Shown here: positions 1-6,372 of the stretch, one piece after another
Layout: the number at the start of each line of letters is the position of its first letter
Position numbering within the stretch: position 1 is the first letter of the stretch
Assembly (NCBI GenBank): GCA_026396775.1
Contig: JAPLWD010000084.1
Coordinates: 1 to 8,901 of the forward strand
Length of the DNA: 8,901 bases
Direction: 5' to 3'
From: Candidatus Gribaldobacteria bacterium
Lineage (GTDB): Bacteria > Patescibacteriota > Minisyncoccia > Minisyncoccales > CG1-02-41-26
Position numbers and translations under genes: made by a program
Notes under the pieces: model-generated
Database searches by the model: none
What the model was told of the DNA's origin: nothing
Seen by the model: the letters and a program-made list of their open reading frames with translations, nothing else

Positions 1-330
1 CAGTTTAGTAAAGTTAGAATTTTGATGGATTTTTTGCCCTTGCTAGACAATTACGAACGAGCTTTAAAACATATTGCCCCCGAGCAAACTACCACTGATT
101 TCTATCAAGGCTTAAAGCAAATTCAAGCTCAATTTGAAAGTATTTTAAAAAAGCAGGGAATTGATGAAGTTAAAGCTTTGGGCGAAAAGTTTGACCCTAG
201 ATTGCACGAAGCCCTAGAACAAGTGGACATAGAGGATTCGGATGAAGAAACCGTGATTGAAGTTTTAGAAAAAGGCTATCTATTAAACGGCCAATTATTA
301 AGGCCAGCTAAAGTAAAAATAACAAAGTAA
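1..330 (+). CDS. grpE: GrpE, nucleotide exchange factor of DnaK (5' part missing)
   Basis: The frame is open from the first base of the window, so the gene begins upstream and only about 109 C-terminal residues are present. The methionine encoded at 25-27 lies inside the protein and is not the start. The visible part covers the end of the long dimerising helix (LLDNYERAL, the GrpE-typical LxxLLPVLDNxERA pattern) and the C-terminal beta domain. The latter shows GEKFDPRLHEAL and then a stretch ending in GYLLNGQLLRPAKVKI, matching the family signature F(D/N)PxxHEA...GYxxxxRLLRPAxV. GrpE forms a cytosolic dimer that releases ADP from DnaK and so drives the Hsp70 cycle. It stands 156 bases before dnaK on the same strand, the usual chaperone cluster order. 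The upstream regulator hrcA and any CIRCE element would lie outside the window. Confidence 0.96.
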   Translation, partial: QFSKVRILMDFLPLLDNYERALKHIAPEQTTTDFYQGLKQIQAQFESILKKQGIDEVKALGEKFDPRLHEALEQVDIEDSDEETVIEVLEKGYLLNGQLLRPAKVKITK

Positions 331-350
331 AGTAAATTTCTAATTGACCT

Positions 351-471
351 AATTACTAATTTCTAAGTAAATCCTAATTATCTAATAACCAATGTCTAAA
401 CGGGAACGCACTTTTGTTCATTAGACATTTATTCATTAGGCATTATTTAGTAATTAGAAATTAGAGTAATT
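351..471. repeat. Large imperfect palindrome in the grpE-dnaK gap
   Basis: Nearly the whole grpE-dnaK gap folds on itself. Outer arms: CTAATTTCTAA at 356-366 pairs perfectly with TTAGAAATTAG at 454-464, flanked by AATTA/TAATT. Middle: CCTAAT at 373-378 pairs with ATTAGG at 435-440. Inner: AATGTCTAA at 391-399 pairs perfectly with TTAGACATT at 421-429. The unpaired loop (400-420) is the only GC-containing part. A further copy of AATTTCTAATT at 335-345 can also pair with 452-462. The element is built from variations on CTAAT/ATTAG. It could be a miniature palindromic mobile repeat, or an mRNA-processing or attenuating hairpin between grpE and dnaK. It has no T-run, so it is not a classical terminator. 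Confidence 0.7.
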
Positions 472-486
472 CGATATTTTAAATTT

Positions 487-2379
487 ATGAGCAAAATTTT
501 AGGAATTGATTTAGGTACAACCAATTCGGCGATGGCTATTATGGAAGGAGGAATAGCCAAAATAATTGAAAACAAAGAGGGGGCTCGCACCACGCCTTCG
601 GTGATTTCTTTAACCAAAAATAACGAACGCTTGGTGGGCGTAATTGCTAAAAGGCAAGCCATCACCAACGCTAGTAACACTATTTTTTCAATCAAGCGCT
701 TAATTGGCAGGCGTTTTTCGGATCCCGAAGTGCAAAAGGATCGCAACCTTTTACCTTATGAAATTAGGGAAAGACAAGACGGATCAGTGGAAGTAAAAAT
801 AGGCGAAAATTGGTCTACTCCCACGGAAATTTCAGCGATGATTTTACAAAAACTCAAGCAAGATGCTGAAGATAAATTAGGTGAAAAAATAGAAGAAGCC
901 ATTATTACTTGCCCGGCTTACTTTGATGATGCTCAACGAAAGGCCACCAAAATTGCTGGCGAAATTGCTGGCTTAAAAGTGCAACGAGTCATTAACGAAC
1001 CGACAGCCGCCGCTTTAGCTTATGGGTTTGATAAAAAGAAAAATCACCAAATTGTTGTTTATGATTTTGGCGGAGGCACCTTTGATATTTCTATTTTAGA
1101 GGTTTCTGAAGACACCATTGAAGTTAAAGCCACGGGAGGGGATACCCACTTGGGTGGAGATGATTTTGACCAAAAAATAATGAACTGGATTGTGGCCGAA
1201 TTTAAAAAGCAACAGGGGATTGATATTTCCAAAGATACTTTGGCTTTACAAAGAATTAAGGAAGCGGCCGAGCGAGCCAAAATAGAACTCTCTACCAGCC
1301 AAGAAACCGAAATTAATTTACCGTTTGTAACTTCGGATGCTTCAGGGCCAAAACATTTATTGTTAAAAATCTCGCGTGCCCAACTGGAAAATATGGTGGG
1401 TGGTGATATTGATAAACTTTTGGATCAAACTTTAAAAGAAATTAATTTAAAACCCCAAGATATTGAAGAAATAGTGTTGGTGGGTGGACAAACCCGAATG
1501 CCTAAAATTCAAGAGGAGATTAAAAAATTCTTTGGCGGTAAAGAACCCAACAAAGAAATTAACCCCGATGAAGTGGTAGCCATTGGAGCGGCTATTCAGG
1601 GTGGTATTTTACAAGGCGATGTGCGAGATGTGTTGCTATTAGATGTTACCCCTTTGAGCTTGGGTATTGAAACCATGGGGCAAGTGAACACAGTTTTAAT
1701 TGCCAAAAACACCACGGTGCCAACCTCCAAAAGCCAAATTTTCTCAACCGCCTCGGATAACCAACCTTCAGTGGAAATCCATGTCTTGCAGGGCGAGCGC
1801 CCTATGGCTAACGACAATAAATCCTTAGGTAGGTTTATTTTAGATGGCCTGCCACCAGCTCCCCGAGGCATCCCCCAAGTGGAGGTTACTTTTGATATTG
1901 ACGCCAATGGTATTTTAAATGTTTCAGCTAAAGATAAAGCCAGTAATAAAACCCAGTCCATTAAAATCGAAGGATCCACCGGATTGTCCAAAGAAGAAAT
2001 TGAAAAAATGAAACAGGATGCTGAAGTACACGCTGCTAGCGACGCCAAAAAGAAAGAAGAAATTGAAGCCAGAAACATCGCTGAAAATTTAATTTATGTG
2101 ACCGAAAAATCCCTAAGAGAATTAGGCGACAAAGTAGAAGCTGGATTAAAAAAAGATGTTGAAAGTAGAATTGAGGAATTGAAAAAAGAAAAAGAAGGTG
2201 ATAATATAGAAAACATCAAGCAAAAAACTGCCGAGCTTTCACAAACCAGCCAAAAGATTGGCGAAGCAATGTACAAGCAACAACCTCCCACCGAAGGCGA
2301 AAAGCCTCAAGCCGAGGGTAAACCAACCAAACAGGAAGGCGAGCCCCCAATTGAAGAAGGGGAGTACAAAGAGAAATAA
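487..2379 (+). CDS. dnaK: Molecular chaperone DnaK (Hsp70)
   Basis: Full-length Hsp70 of 630 residues (E. coli DnaK has 638). It binds exposed hydrophobic segments of unfolded proteins in the cytosol in an ATP-driven cycle with DnaJ and GrpE. The ATPase domain shows the phosphate-1 loop GIDLGTTNS (residues 6-14), [10 protein letters not shown] (from 171), phosphate-2 [10 protein letters not shown] (191-200) and the adenosine motif LVGGQTRMP (331-339). The interdomain linker is DVLLLDV (381-387), followed by the beta substrate-binding domain (TPLSLGIET onward) and the helical lid (about 500-597). The tail (598-630) is a low-complexity Glu/Pro/Gly/Lys stretch ending GEYKEK. It is acidic like other DnaK tails but lacks their usual D-rich ending. 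The N-terminal ATPase lobe carries the roughly 23-residue insertion around 76-98 (after KRLIGRRF) that Firmicutes DnaK lacks. No Shine-Dalgarno sequence precedes the ATG. dnaJ follows after 5 bases. Confidence 0.99.
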   Translation: MSKILGIDLGTTNSAMAIMEGGIAKIIENKEGARTTPSVISLTKNNERLVGVIAKRQAITNASNTIFSIKRLIGRRFSDPEVQKDRNLLPYEIRERQDGSVEVKIGENWSTPTEISAMILQKLKQDAEDKLGEKIEEAIITCPAYFDDAQRKATKIAGEIAGLKVQRVINEPTAAALAYGFDKKKNHQIVVYDFGGGTFDISILEVSEDTIEVKATGGDTHLGGDDFDQKIMNWIVAEFKKQQGIDISKDTLALQRIKEAAERAKIELSTSQETEINLPFVTSDASGPKHLLLKISRAQLENMVGGDIDKLLDQTLKEINLKPQDIEEIVLVGGQTRMPKIQEEIKKFFGGKEPNKEINPDEVVAIGAAIQGGILQGDVRDVLLLDVTPLSLGIETMGQVNTVLIAKNTTVPTSKSQIFSTASDNQPSVEIHVLQGERPMANDNKSLGRFILDGLPPAPRGIPQVEVTFDIDANGILNVSAKDKASNKTQSIKIEGSTGLSKEEIEKMKQDAEVHAASDAKKKEEIEARNIAENLIYVTEKSLRELGDKVEAGLKKDVESRIEELKKEKEGDNIENIKQKTAELSQTSQKIGEAMYKQQPPTEGEKPQAEGKPTKQEGEPPIEEGEYKEK

Positions 2380-2384
2380 AACAT

Positions 2385-3485
2385 ATGGCTGATTATTATC
2401 AACTTCTGGGGGTGGCCAAAACGGCTACGCCCGAAGAAATCAAAAAAGCTTATCGCAAGCTAGCTCACCAATATCATCCCGACAAAGGCGGAGACGAAAG
2501 CAAGTTTAAAGAAATAAACGAGGCTTACCAAGTTTTGGGCAATGCCGAAAAACGCAAGCAGTATGATCAGTACGGCAATGTTTTTGAAAATGGCCAGCCC
2601 GGCTTTAGGCAGGGGAGTGGTGGGTTTGATTTTGGCTCTTTCTGGCAACAGAATGGCCAAGGAGCAGCCTTTGATTTTAACAACTTTAATCTAGAAGATT
2701 TATTTGAAGGCTTTTTCAACGGGCAAGGCCGACAAGCTTCGCGTAAAAACTCTCACCATGGCCGAGATATTGAAATAAATGTAACCTTAAATCTAGAAGA
2801 CACCTTGAAAGAATTTAAAAAGAAAGTTATCTTTGAAAGGTACATCCGTTGCAATCGATGTGATGGTTTGGGAGGCGAACCCGGAAGCTCCACTAAAGAA
2901 TGTTTTAGTTGCCGAGGCACAGGCGAAGTGCAACAAATGCAAAAAACTATTTTTGGCACGGTGACTCGTGTGATCACTTGCCCCGAATGCAAGGGCGAGG
3001 GGCATATCCCTGAAAAACCTTGCAATGTTTGTAAAGGTGAGGGTAGAATTAAACAGCAAGATCAAATAGAAGTGATTATTCCTTCGGGGGTGGATAGTGG
3101 GCAAGTTTTAAAGCTAGATCAGCAAGGTGATGCCGGCAAACGCAAAGGCAAGGCTGGCGATTTGTATATTAAAATTCAGCTCAACCGCCATCCATTTTTT
3201 GAAAGAAAAGGCGACGACTTATTTTCCAGCTTGCCAATTTCGTTTTCGGAAGCGGCTTTGGGAGATAACATTGAAGTACCCACCATTGATGGCAAGGATG
3301 TGGCATTAAAAGTGCCAGCAGGAGTTGAATCGGGCAAGATTTTACGGATTAGTGGCAAAGGTATACCCAGATATGGCTCTTGGAACAGAGGGGATATGTA
3401 TGTGGAATTGGTTATCAAAACCCCCAAAAAATTATCCAAAAAACAAAAAGAATTACTAGAACAGTTAAAAAAAGAAGGGTTGTAA
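2385..3485 (+). CDS. dnaJ: Chaperone DnaJ (class A Hsp40)
   Basis: Co-chaperone that delivers substrates to DnaK and stimulates its ATPase. The 366 residues have the complete class A architecture. The J-domain (about 3-65) has the essential HPD at 31-33. It is followed by a Gly/Phe-rich region (about 66-125: [24 protein letters not shown]). The zinc domain has all four CxxCxGxG repeats, at Cys156/159, Cys173/176, Cys199/202 and Cys213/216, enough for two zinc ions. Two C-terminal beta-barrel substrate domains end in a Lys-rich helix ([14 protein letters not shown]). The ATG is 5 bases after the dnaK stop, so the two genes are almost certainly co-transcribed and translationally linked. There is no proper Shine-Dalgarno; a GGGGAG inside the end of dnaK is about 20 bases away, too far to be a standard one. 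Confidence 0.99.
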   Translation: MADYYQLLGVAKTATPEEIKKAYRKLAHQYHPDKGGDESKFKEINEAYQVLGNAEKRKQYDQYGNVFENGQPGFRQGSGGFDFGSFWQQNGQGAAFDFNNFNLEDLFEGFFNGQGRQASRKNSHHGRDIEINVTLNLEDTLKEFKKKVIFERYIRCNRCDGLGGEPGSSTKECFSCRGTGEVQQMQKTIFGTVTRVITCPECKGEGHIPEKPCNVCKGEGRIKQQDQIEVIIPSGVDSGQVLKLDQQGDAGKRKGKAGDLYIKIQLNRHPFFERKGDDLFSSLPISFSEAALGDNIEVPTIDGKDVALKVPAGVESGKILRISGKGIPRYGSWNRGDMYVELVIKTPKKLSKKQKELLEQLKKEGL

Positions 3486-3494
3486 ATTCCCGCA

Positions 3495-3514
3495 AAAGAC
3501 AATAAATTGTCTTT
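3495..3514 (+). other. Perfect hairpin between dnaJ and tRNA-Lys
   Basis: AAAGACAA (3495-3502), loop TAAA, TTGTCTTT (3507-3514) form a perfect 8-bp stem. It lies 9 bases after the dnaJ stop and ends 2 bases before the 5' end of the tRNA. The last three stem bases are T, but no further T-run follows. It may therefore be a 3' end stabiliser or processing signal separating the dnaJ message from the tRNA precursor rather than an efficient terminator. Its function is inference. Confidence 0.55.
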
Positions 3515-3516
3515 CG

Positions 3517-3589
3517 GCCCCTGTAGCTCAATTGGTAGAGCAGTTCCCTTTTAAGGAATTGGTTTCGCGTTCGAGTCGCGACGGGGGCA
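3517..3589 (+). tRNA. tRNA-Lys (anticodon UUU)
   Basis: A 73-base cloverleaf can be folded by eye without violations. The acceptor stem GCCCCTG pairs with CGGGGGC (one T-G wobble). The D arm is GCTC/GAGC with loop AATTGGTA. The anticodon stem GTTCC/GGAAT encloses the loop CTTTTAA, whose bases 34-36 are TTT, decoding Lys AAA/AAG. The variable loop has 5 bases, and the T arm is TCGCG-TTCGAGT-CGCGA. The discriminator base is A. The 3' CCA is not encoded (the next bases are CA), so it must be added by CCA-adding enzyme. The gene follows dnaJ by 31 bases and is closed by a strong terminator. Confidence 0.97.
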
Positions 3590-3601
3590 CAAATGAATAA
3601 C

Positions 3602-3632
3602 AAAAAGGAAGGAGCGAAGCTCCTTCCTTTTT
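3602..3632 (+). terminator. Rho-independent terminator after tRNA-Lys
   Basis: A perfect 14-bp inverted repeat: AAAAAGGAAGGAGC (3602-3615), 3-base loop GAA, GCTCCTTCCTTTTT (3619-3632). The stem ends in five T on + and starts with five A, so it could terminate transcription from either direction. It closes the grpE-dnaK-dnaJ-tRNA unit and isolates it from the accessory gene downstream. Confidence 0.93.
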
Positions 3633-3640
3633 GGTTTGGG

Positions 3641-3668
3641 TTGATTTTTGCGAGGGTTGGATTAGGAT
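3641..3668 (+). promoter_or_regulatory. Weak candidate promoter for the 173-residue hypothetical gene
   Basis: TTGATT (3641-3646), a 16-base spacer and TAGGAT (3663-3668) loosely fit a sigma70 promoter, just after the tRNA terminator. The -10 matches only 4 of 6 bases. The gene must have some promoter here because the terminator precedes it, but this exact assignment is tentative. Confidence 0.25.
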
Positions 3669-3724
3669 TAAAGTAAGATTTAAAAAGTACCTTAAATTAG
3701 GAAACAATAACTTCAAACAGCATT

Positions 3725-3730
3725 GGAGGA
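3725..3730 (+). promoter_or_regulatory. Strong Shine-Dalgarno sequence that fixes the start at 3735
   Basis: GGAGGA stands 4 bases before ATG 3735, a canonical ribosome binding site. The in-frame TTG at 3723 overlaps this site and is therefore not the start. This is notable because none of the conserved genes in the window has such a site. Confidence 0.85.
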
Positions 3731-3734
3731 AAAA

Positions 3735-4256
3735 ATGGATCCACGGTTGTATGTTTTCTTACATAAGGACGAGTGGACGGCTAGTGAAATATGTAGTTTT
3801 TATCAAGAACCAAAAGGCGACTATGTAATACAAGAAAAAATGAAATGGACAGACAAAGAAGAATCTTGGGGGAAACAGTACTGTAAAGTTTTTCTCTGCG
3901 CGTTTGGGACTAAAGCTCTTGAGATACTTAATCATCCCTATTGTCGAACTTGGTTAGTGAACGAAAACGAAAGGGGATTGGCTTGGCTGTCGAACAAAAA
4001 GGGCGTTTGGCAACCAACAGACATTGCAACCCACGTTGTCCTTGGACCAACTTGGCCAATTATCCGCGTGGGATCAACTGTAAAATTTGTTGGCTATAAA
4101 CAACCACCTCAACCCCACTCGTGGGAAAATAAAAACAAAACGCTTAGCTCTGGAAGGACTTATACTGTAGATGATGCCGACTCGCCAGGTTGTTGTTTAT
4201 ATCTTGGCTCGGGAAACGGCTGGGTGAGATACGACGAAATTCAACTGTGCACTTAA
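3735..4256 (+). CDS. Hypothetical Trp/Cys-rich soluble protein, 173 residues
   Basis: I do not recognise this protein. The start is ATG 3735, chosen by the GGAGGA site just before it. There is no signal peptide or membrane segment, so it is probably cytosolic. It has nine Trp (14, 38, 45, 73, 84, 92, 107, 130, 163) and seven Cys (20, 50, 55, 70, 153, 154, 172), unusually many for its size, without a clear zinc-binding CxxC pair. The C-terminal part (about 109-172: VGSTVKFVGY..., then SGRTYTVDDAD, CLYLGSGNGWVRYDEIQL) has the rhythm of a small SH3-like beta barrel (VGxxVxxxG...LxxGxxYTVxD...GWVxxxEIxL), a pattern common in phage and accessory proteins. This is inference from pattern only. It sits alone between the tRNA-Lys terminator and the ctp terminator/promoter. 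A 15-codon ORF follows after 13 bases. The strong ribosome binding site and tRNA-adjacent position suggest horizontally acquired DNA. Confidence 0.75.
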   Translation: MDPRLYVFLHKDEWTASEICSFYQEPKGDYVIQEKMKWTDKEESWGKQYCKVFLCAFGTKALEILNHPYCRTWLVNENERGLAWLSNKKGVWQPTDIATHVVLGPTWPIIRVGSTVKFVGYKQPPQPHSWENKNKTLSSGRTYTVDDADSPGCCLYLGSGNGWVRYDEIQLCT

Positions 4257-4269
4257 TGGAGGGAGACGA

Positions 4270-4317
4270 ATGGAAGATACTGATTCCTGCTTGACTATTG
4301 ATGAGCTTATTCAATAG
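4270..4317 (+). CDS. 15-residue mini-ORF, possibly a broken gene
   Basis: GGAGGGAG at 4258-4265, right after the previous stop codon, places a good ribosome binding site 7 bases before ATG 4270. The frame encodes MEDTDSCLTIDELIQ and stops at TAG 4315-4317. The same frame continues open after the TAG with GKVRLFGPT and beyond, so a longer ancestral gene interrupted at this codon is conceivable (AAG to TAG would suffice). Downstream the frame runs through strong hairpins and a terminator, which argues that any former coding part was short. It could be a translated small peptide, a remnant, or a chance ORF. Confidence 0.35.
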   Translation: MEDTDSCLTIDELIQ

Positions 4318-4368
4318 GGTAAAGTCCGATTATTTGGACCAACAATGTTTAGAAGAAACATTTTGTTC

Positions 4369-4405
4369 CTTTTGGAAAGCATCTTCGGGATGCTTTTGCC
4401 AAAAG
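4369..4405 (+). other. Stable bulged hairpin downstream of the hypothetical gene
   Basis: CTTTTGG (4369-4375) pairs with CCAAAAG (4399-4405), and AAAGCATC (4376-4383) pairs with GATGCTTT (4389-4396). A 2-base bulge (TG, 4397-4398) and the loop TTCGG complete it. No T-run follows, so this is a structured 3' UTR or small-RNA element rather than a terminator. A further bulged hairpin stands just upstream (AACAATGTTT 4341-4350 with AAACATTTTGTT 4356-4367). Confidence 0.6.
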
Positions 4406-4428
4406 TTAACGCTATTACTCTATACCCA

Positions 4429-4492
4429 AAGCCCCCAAAACAAGATGACATAAATGATAATGTGTCAAGATTGTTTTGGGGAGCTTTTTTTT
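4429..4492 (+). terminator. Rho-independent terminator before the protease gene
   Basis: CCCCAAAACAA (4433-4443) pairs with TTGTTTTGGGG (4471-4481). The stem extends outward by AAGC/GCTT (4429-4432 with 4483-4486) across a bulged A, and inward by TGACA (4445-4449) with TGTCA (4462-4466). Eight T follow at 4485-4492. It ends transcripts from the accessory gene. Its 3' arm doubles as the -35 and spacer region of the next promoter. Confidence 0.88.
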
Positions 4493-4499
4493 GTATAAT
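4471..4499 (+). promoter_or_regulatory. sigma70-type promoter of ctp, overlapping the terminator
   Basis: TTGTTT (4471-4476), an exact 17-base spacer, and a perfect TATAAT (4494-4499). Transcription would start near 4506, giving a leader of about 28 bases before ATG 4534. The spacer contains the terminator's GGGG and T-run, so termination and initiation signals share the same DNA. Confidence 0.75.
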
Positions 4500-4533
4500 G
4501 ACAAGTATTGAGTTTGATTGAGATTATAAAAAT

Positions 4534-5790
4534 ATGGTGAAAAATAAAATTGTTTATTTAGTCGTTTTGTTGACATTAGTGGCAGGAAGTTCTTTTTTAA
4601 GCGATGGCATTGGCTTGAAAGTAGGGGAGAGCCAAATTTCAAAACAATCACCCAGCCAAATTATCAATGCTGATTTGGGAATGCCTACCGGAGTTACTAC
4701 CTCCTTGGGCAAAATAATTAATTCTAGAGTTAACTCCACTTCCACCGTTGATTTTTCTATTTTTTGGGAAACTTGGAACCAATTAGAAAAAAACTATTTA
4801 AACAAAGATAAAATTGATTATCAAAAAATGGTGTATGGAGCCATTGAAGGGATGGTAAATTCGGTGGGCGATCCTTACACTGTTTTTTTCACCCCCACCC
4901 AAGCCCAAGATTTTAAGTCTGAATTGTCAGGCGAATACGAAGGCGTCGGCTTGGTGATTGGCACCAAGGATAACCAATTAGTGGCAATCTCGCCGTTCAA
5001 AAACAGTCAAGCTGAAGTGGCCGGGTTGAAGGCCGGCGATAAAATTTTAAAGATTAACGACAAGTACACCCTAAATTTACCAGTTGAAGAAGCGGCTCGT
5101 TTAATCAGGGGGCAAAGCAACACCGAAGTTACTTTGTTAATTGAAAGAACCGATTGGGCCGAACCTAAAGAATTTAAAATTAAAAGACAGGTGATAAAAA
5201 TCCCCACCTTGGAATTGGAAATCAGAAACGAGATTGCCATTATTAAAATTTATCAGTTCAACGAAATTTTACCCAAAGAATTTGAAAAAGCGGCTAACGA
5301 TATCTTAAAAGCTAAAGCTCAAAAAATAATTGTGGATGTTCGTAATAACCCAGGCGGATTTTTAGAGGTGGCTCAAAATGTAACAGGGTGGTTTGTAACC
5401 AGCGGTCAAATTATTGTTACTCAAGAGAGAGGAGAAAAAACCGAAAACATTATTTATAAATCCAATGGGCCGGCTGTCCTTAAAAATTATCCCACGGTAG
5501 TTTTAATGAACGAAGGATCAGCTTCGGCTTCGGAAATTTTAGCTGGTGCTTTACGCGATCAAAACAAAAGCCGTTTGATTGGGGTTAAATCTTTTGGCAA
5601 GGGCTCGGTGCAAGAACAAATTAGCCTTTCTGGCGAAGCTTCGTTAAAAGTAACGGTGGCTCACTGGCTAACCCCCAATGGTGATTTGATTGATGGAAAA
5701 GGTTTAGAGCCCGACATTAAAGTGGAGGCTGCCAAAGAAGGGAATCAGGATCTGCAATTAGATAAAGCGATTGAAGCTTTGAAAAATTAG
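4534..5790 (+). CDS. S41-family carboxyl-terminal processing protease
   Basis: A 418-residue serine protease of the C-terminal processing peptidase family (Prc/CtpA/CtpB). It trims or degrades proteins from their C-termini at the extracytoplasmic side of the membrane. Residues 6-17 are a hydrophobic stretch after MVKNK, an N-terminal signal or anchor with no lipobox. A Ser/Thr-rich linker follows, then an N-terminal helical region (about 72-130, with GAIEGMVNSVGDPYT, typical of the family) and a PDZ domain (about 134-206, EGVGLVIG...AGLKAGDKILKIND). In the catalytic core, VDVRNNPGGFL (268-278) precedes the nucleophile Ser331 in GSASASEI and general base Lys356 in SFGKGSVQ, 25 residues apart as in plant CtpA. 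Gln360 completes the set. The C-terminal GLEPDIKVE is also characteristic. ATG 4534 lacks a Shine-Dalgarno. It has its own promoter and no terminator before rplI. Symbol ctpA/ctpB/prc cannot be decided from sequence alone. Confidence 0.96.
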   Translation: MVKNKIVYLVVLLTLVAGSSFLSDGIGLKVGESQISKQSPSQIINADLGMPTGVTTSLGKIINSRVNSTSTVDFSIFWETWNQLEKNYLNKDKIDYQKMVYGAIEGMVNSVGDPYTVFFTPTQAQDFKSELSGEYEGVGLVIGTKDNQLVAISPFKNSQAEVAGLKAGDKILKINDKYTLNLPVEEAARLIRGQSNTEVTLLIERTDWAEPKEFKIKRQVIKIPTLELEIRNEIAIIKIYQFNEILPKEFEKAANDILKAKAQKIIVDVRNNPGGFLEVAQNVTGWFVTSGQIIVTQERGEKTENIIYKSNGPAVLKNYPTVVLMNEGSASASEILAGALRDQNKSRLIGVKSFGKGSVQEQISLSGEASLKVTVAHWLTPNGDLIDGKGLEPDIKVEAAKEGNQDLQLDKAIEALKN

Positions 5791-5807
5791 CTCTAGTTTG
5801 CTATAAT
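5779..5807 (+). promoter_or_regulatory. Strong extended -10 promoter of rplI
   Basis: TTGAAA (5779-5784), an exact 17-base spacer and TATAAT (5802-5807) preceded by TGC, an extended -10 (TGnTATAAT). The -35 lies in the last codons of the protease gene. The expected start is around 5814, giving a roughly 24-base leader. This is the best sigma70 promoter match in the window, fitting a ribosomal protein gene. Confidence 0.88.
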
Positions 5808-5811
5808 GCAC

Positions 5812-5826
5812 TTGTCATCCTGACAA
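5812..5826 (+). other. Hairpin at the 5' end of the rplI mRNA
   Basis: TTGTCA, loop TCC, TGACAA form a perfect 6-bp hairpin that begins at the predicted transcription start and ends 11 bases before the rplI ATG. A 5'-terminal stem can protect an mRNA from decay. Autoregulation by L9 is possible but unsupported. There is no Shine-Dalgarno between it and the start codon. Confidence 0.5.
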
Positions 5827-5837
5827 AATAAATTTAC

Positions 5838-6290
5838 ATGAAAGTTATCCTTTTAAAAGACATCAACAAAATCGGAAAGAAGTTTGAGATTAAAGAAGTT
5901 TCGGATGGCTATGCCAGAAATTTTTTATTTAAAAATAATACGGCTAAACCTGCCACCGATGAAAATCTAAAGTTAGCTTTAGCTCAAAAAGAACTCCAAG
6001 CTAAATCTGCCATTGATGAACTTAAAAAAACAGCCGGCGTAGCCACTAAAATTGACGGCTTAGAAGTTGAGCTACCTGTTAAAGTAGGGGATAGAGGTCA
6101 ATTATTTGAGAAGATTAGCGTTGCAAAAATTATCGCGCGTTTTAAAGAATTAGGTTACGAAATCAAAAAAACTCAAATTGAAATGCCTCAAGCCATCAAG
6201 GAGATAGGGGAGTATAGTTTAAAAATCAAGTTTGATCACAAGCTAGAATCAGAAGTAAAATTATTAGTGATTGAAAATGAACAAAAATAA
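5838..6290 (+). CDS. rplI: 50S ribosomal protein L9
   Basis: 150 residues, the usual length (E. coli 149). L9 binds 23S rRNA at the base of the L1 stalk and reaches toward the neighbouring ribosome. The N-terminal rRNA-binding domain has the family signature: [15 protein letters not shown] then GYARNFLF (24-31) and A..AT (36-40). A long connecting helix (about 41-75: [15 protein letters not shown]...ELKK) leads to the C-terminal domain (about 76-148; [13 protein letters not shown], then [17 protein letters not shown]). The gene has its own promoter and terminator, so it forms a single-gene unit without the usual rpsF-rpsR neighbours. No Shine-Dalgarno precedes ATG 5838. Its presence is informative because some CPR lineages are reported to have lost L9. 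Confidence 0.98.
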   Translation: MKVILLKDINKIGKKFEIKEVSDGYARNFLFKNNTAKPATDENLKLALAQKELQAKSAIDELKKTAGVATKIDGLEVELPVKVGDRGQLFEKISVAKIIARFKELGYEIKKTQIEMPQAIKEIGEYSLKIKFDHKLESEVKLLVIENEQK

Positions 6291-6301
6291 TTTAATAAAT
6301 C

Positions 6302-6357
6302 AAAAAACTGGCGAACCTGTCATTAGAGAGAAGGCAGATTTTAACGCCAGTTTTTTT
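6302..6357 (+). terminator. Terminator after rplI
   Basis: AAAAAACTGGCG (6302-6313) pairs perfectly with CGCCAGTTTTTT (6345-6356), 12 bp, ending in a run of seven T. The 31-base interior can add a short stem (CTGTC with GGCAG). It begins 11 bases after the rplI stop and separates rplI from the pyrG leader, so pyrG or the RNA before it must have its own promoter. Confidence 0.9.
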
Positions 6358-6372
6358 ATTTAACCTAAAAAG

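Noticed and set aside
331..486. CIRCE heat-shock operator or sigma70 promoter in front of dnaK
   Set aside because: No TTAGCACTC-N9-GAGTGCTAA repeat is present. TTGACC at 344 has no acceptable -10 at the right distance.
3723..3734. TTG start for the hypothetical protein
   Set aside because: The TTG lies within its own would-be Shine-Dalgarno; ATG 3735 is correctly spaced after GGAGGA.
3631..3828. 65-codon + strand frame overlapping the hypothetical gene
   Set aside because: It begins within the terminator's tail, overlaps the better-supported frame with the strong ribosome binding site, and its peptide has no domain character.
3551..4260. Attachment-site duplication of the tRNA-Lys 3' end flanking the insert
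   Set aside because: No second copy of the T-arm/acceptor sequence was seen downstream within the window.
447..5240. Several - strand frames of 60-160 codons opposite dnaK, dnaJ and the protease gene
   Set aside because: They lie entirely or mostly opposite well-established genes, have no domain signature or start signal, and are explained by codon composition of the real strand.
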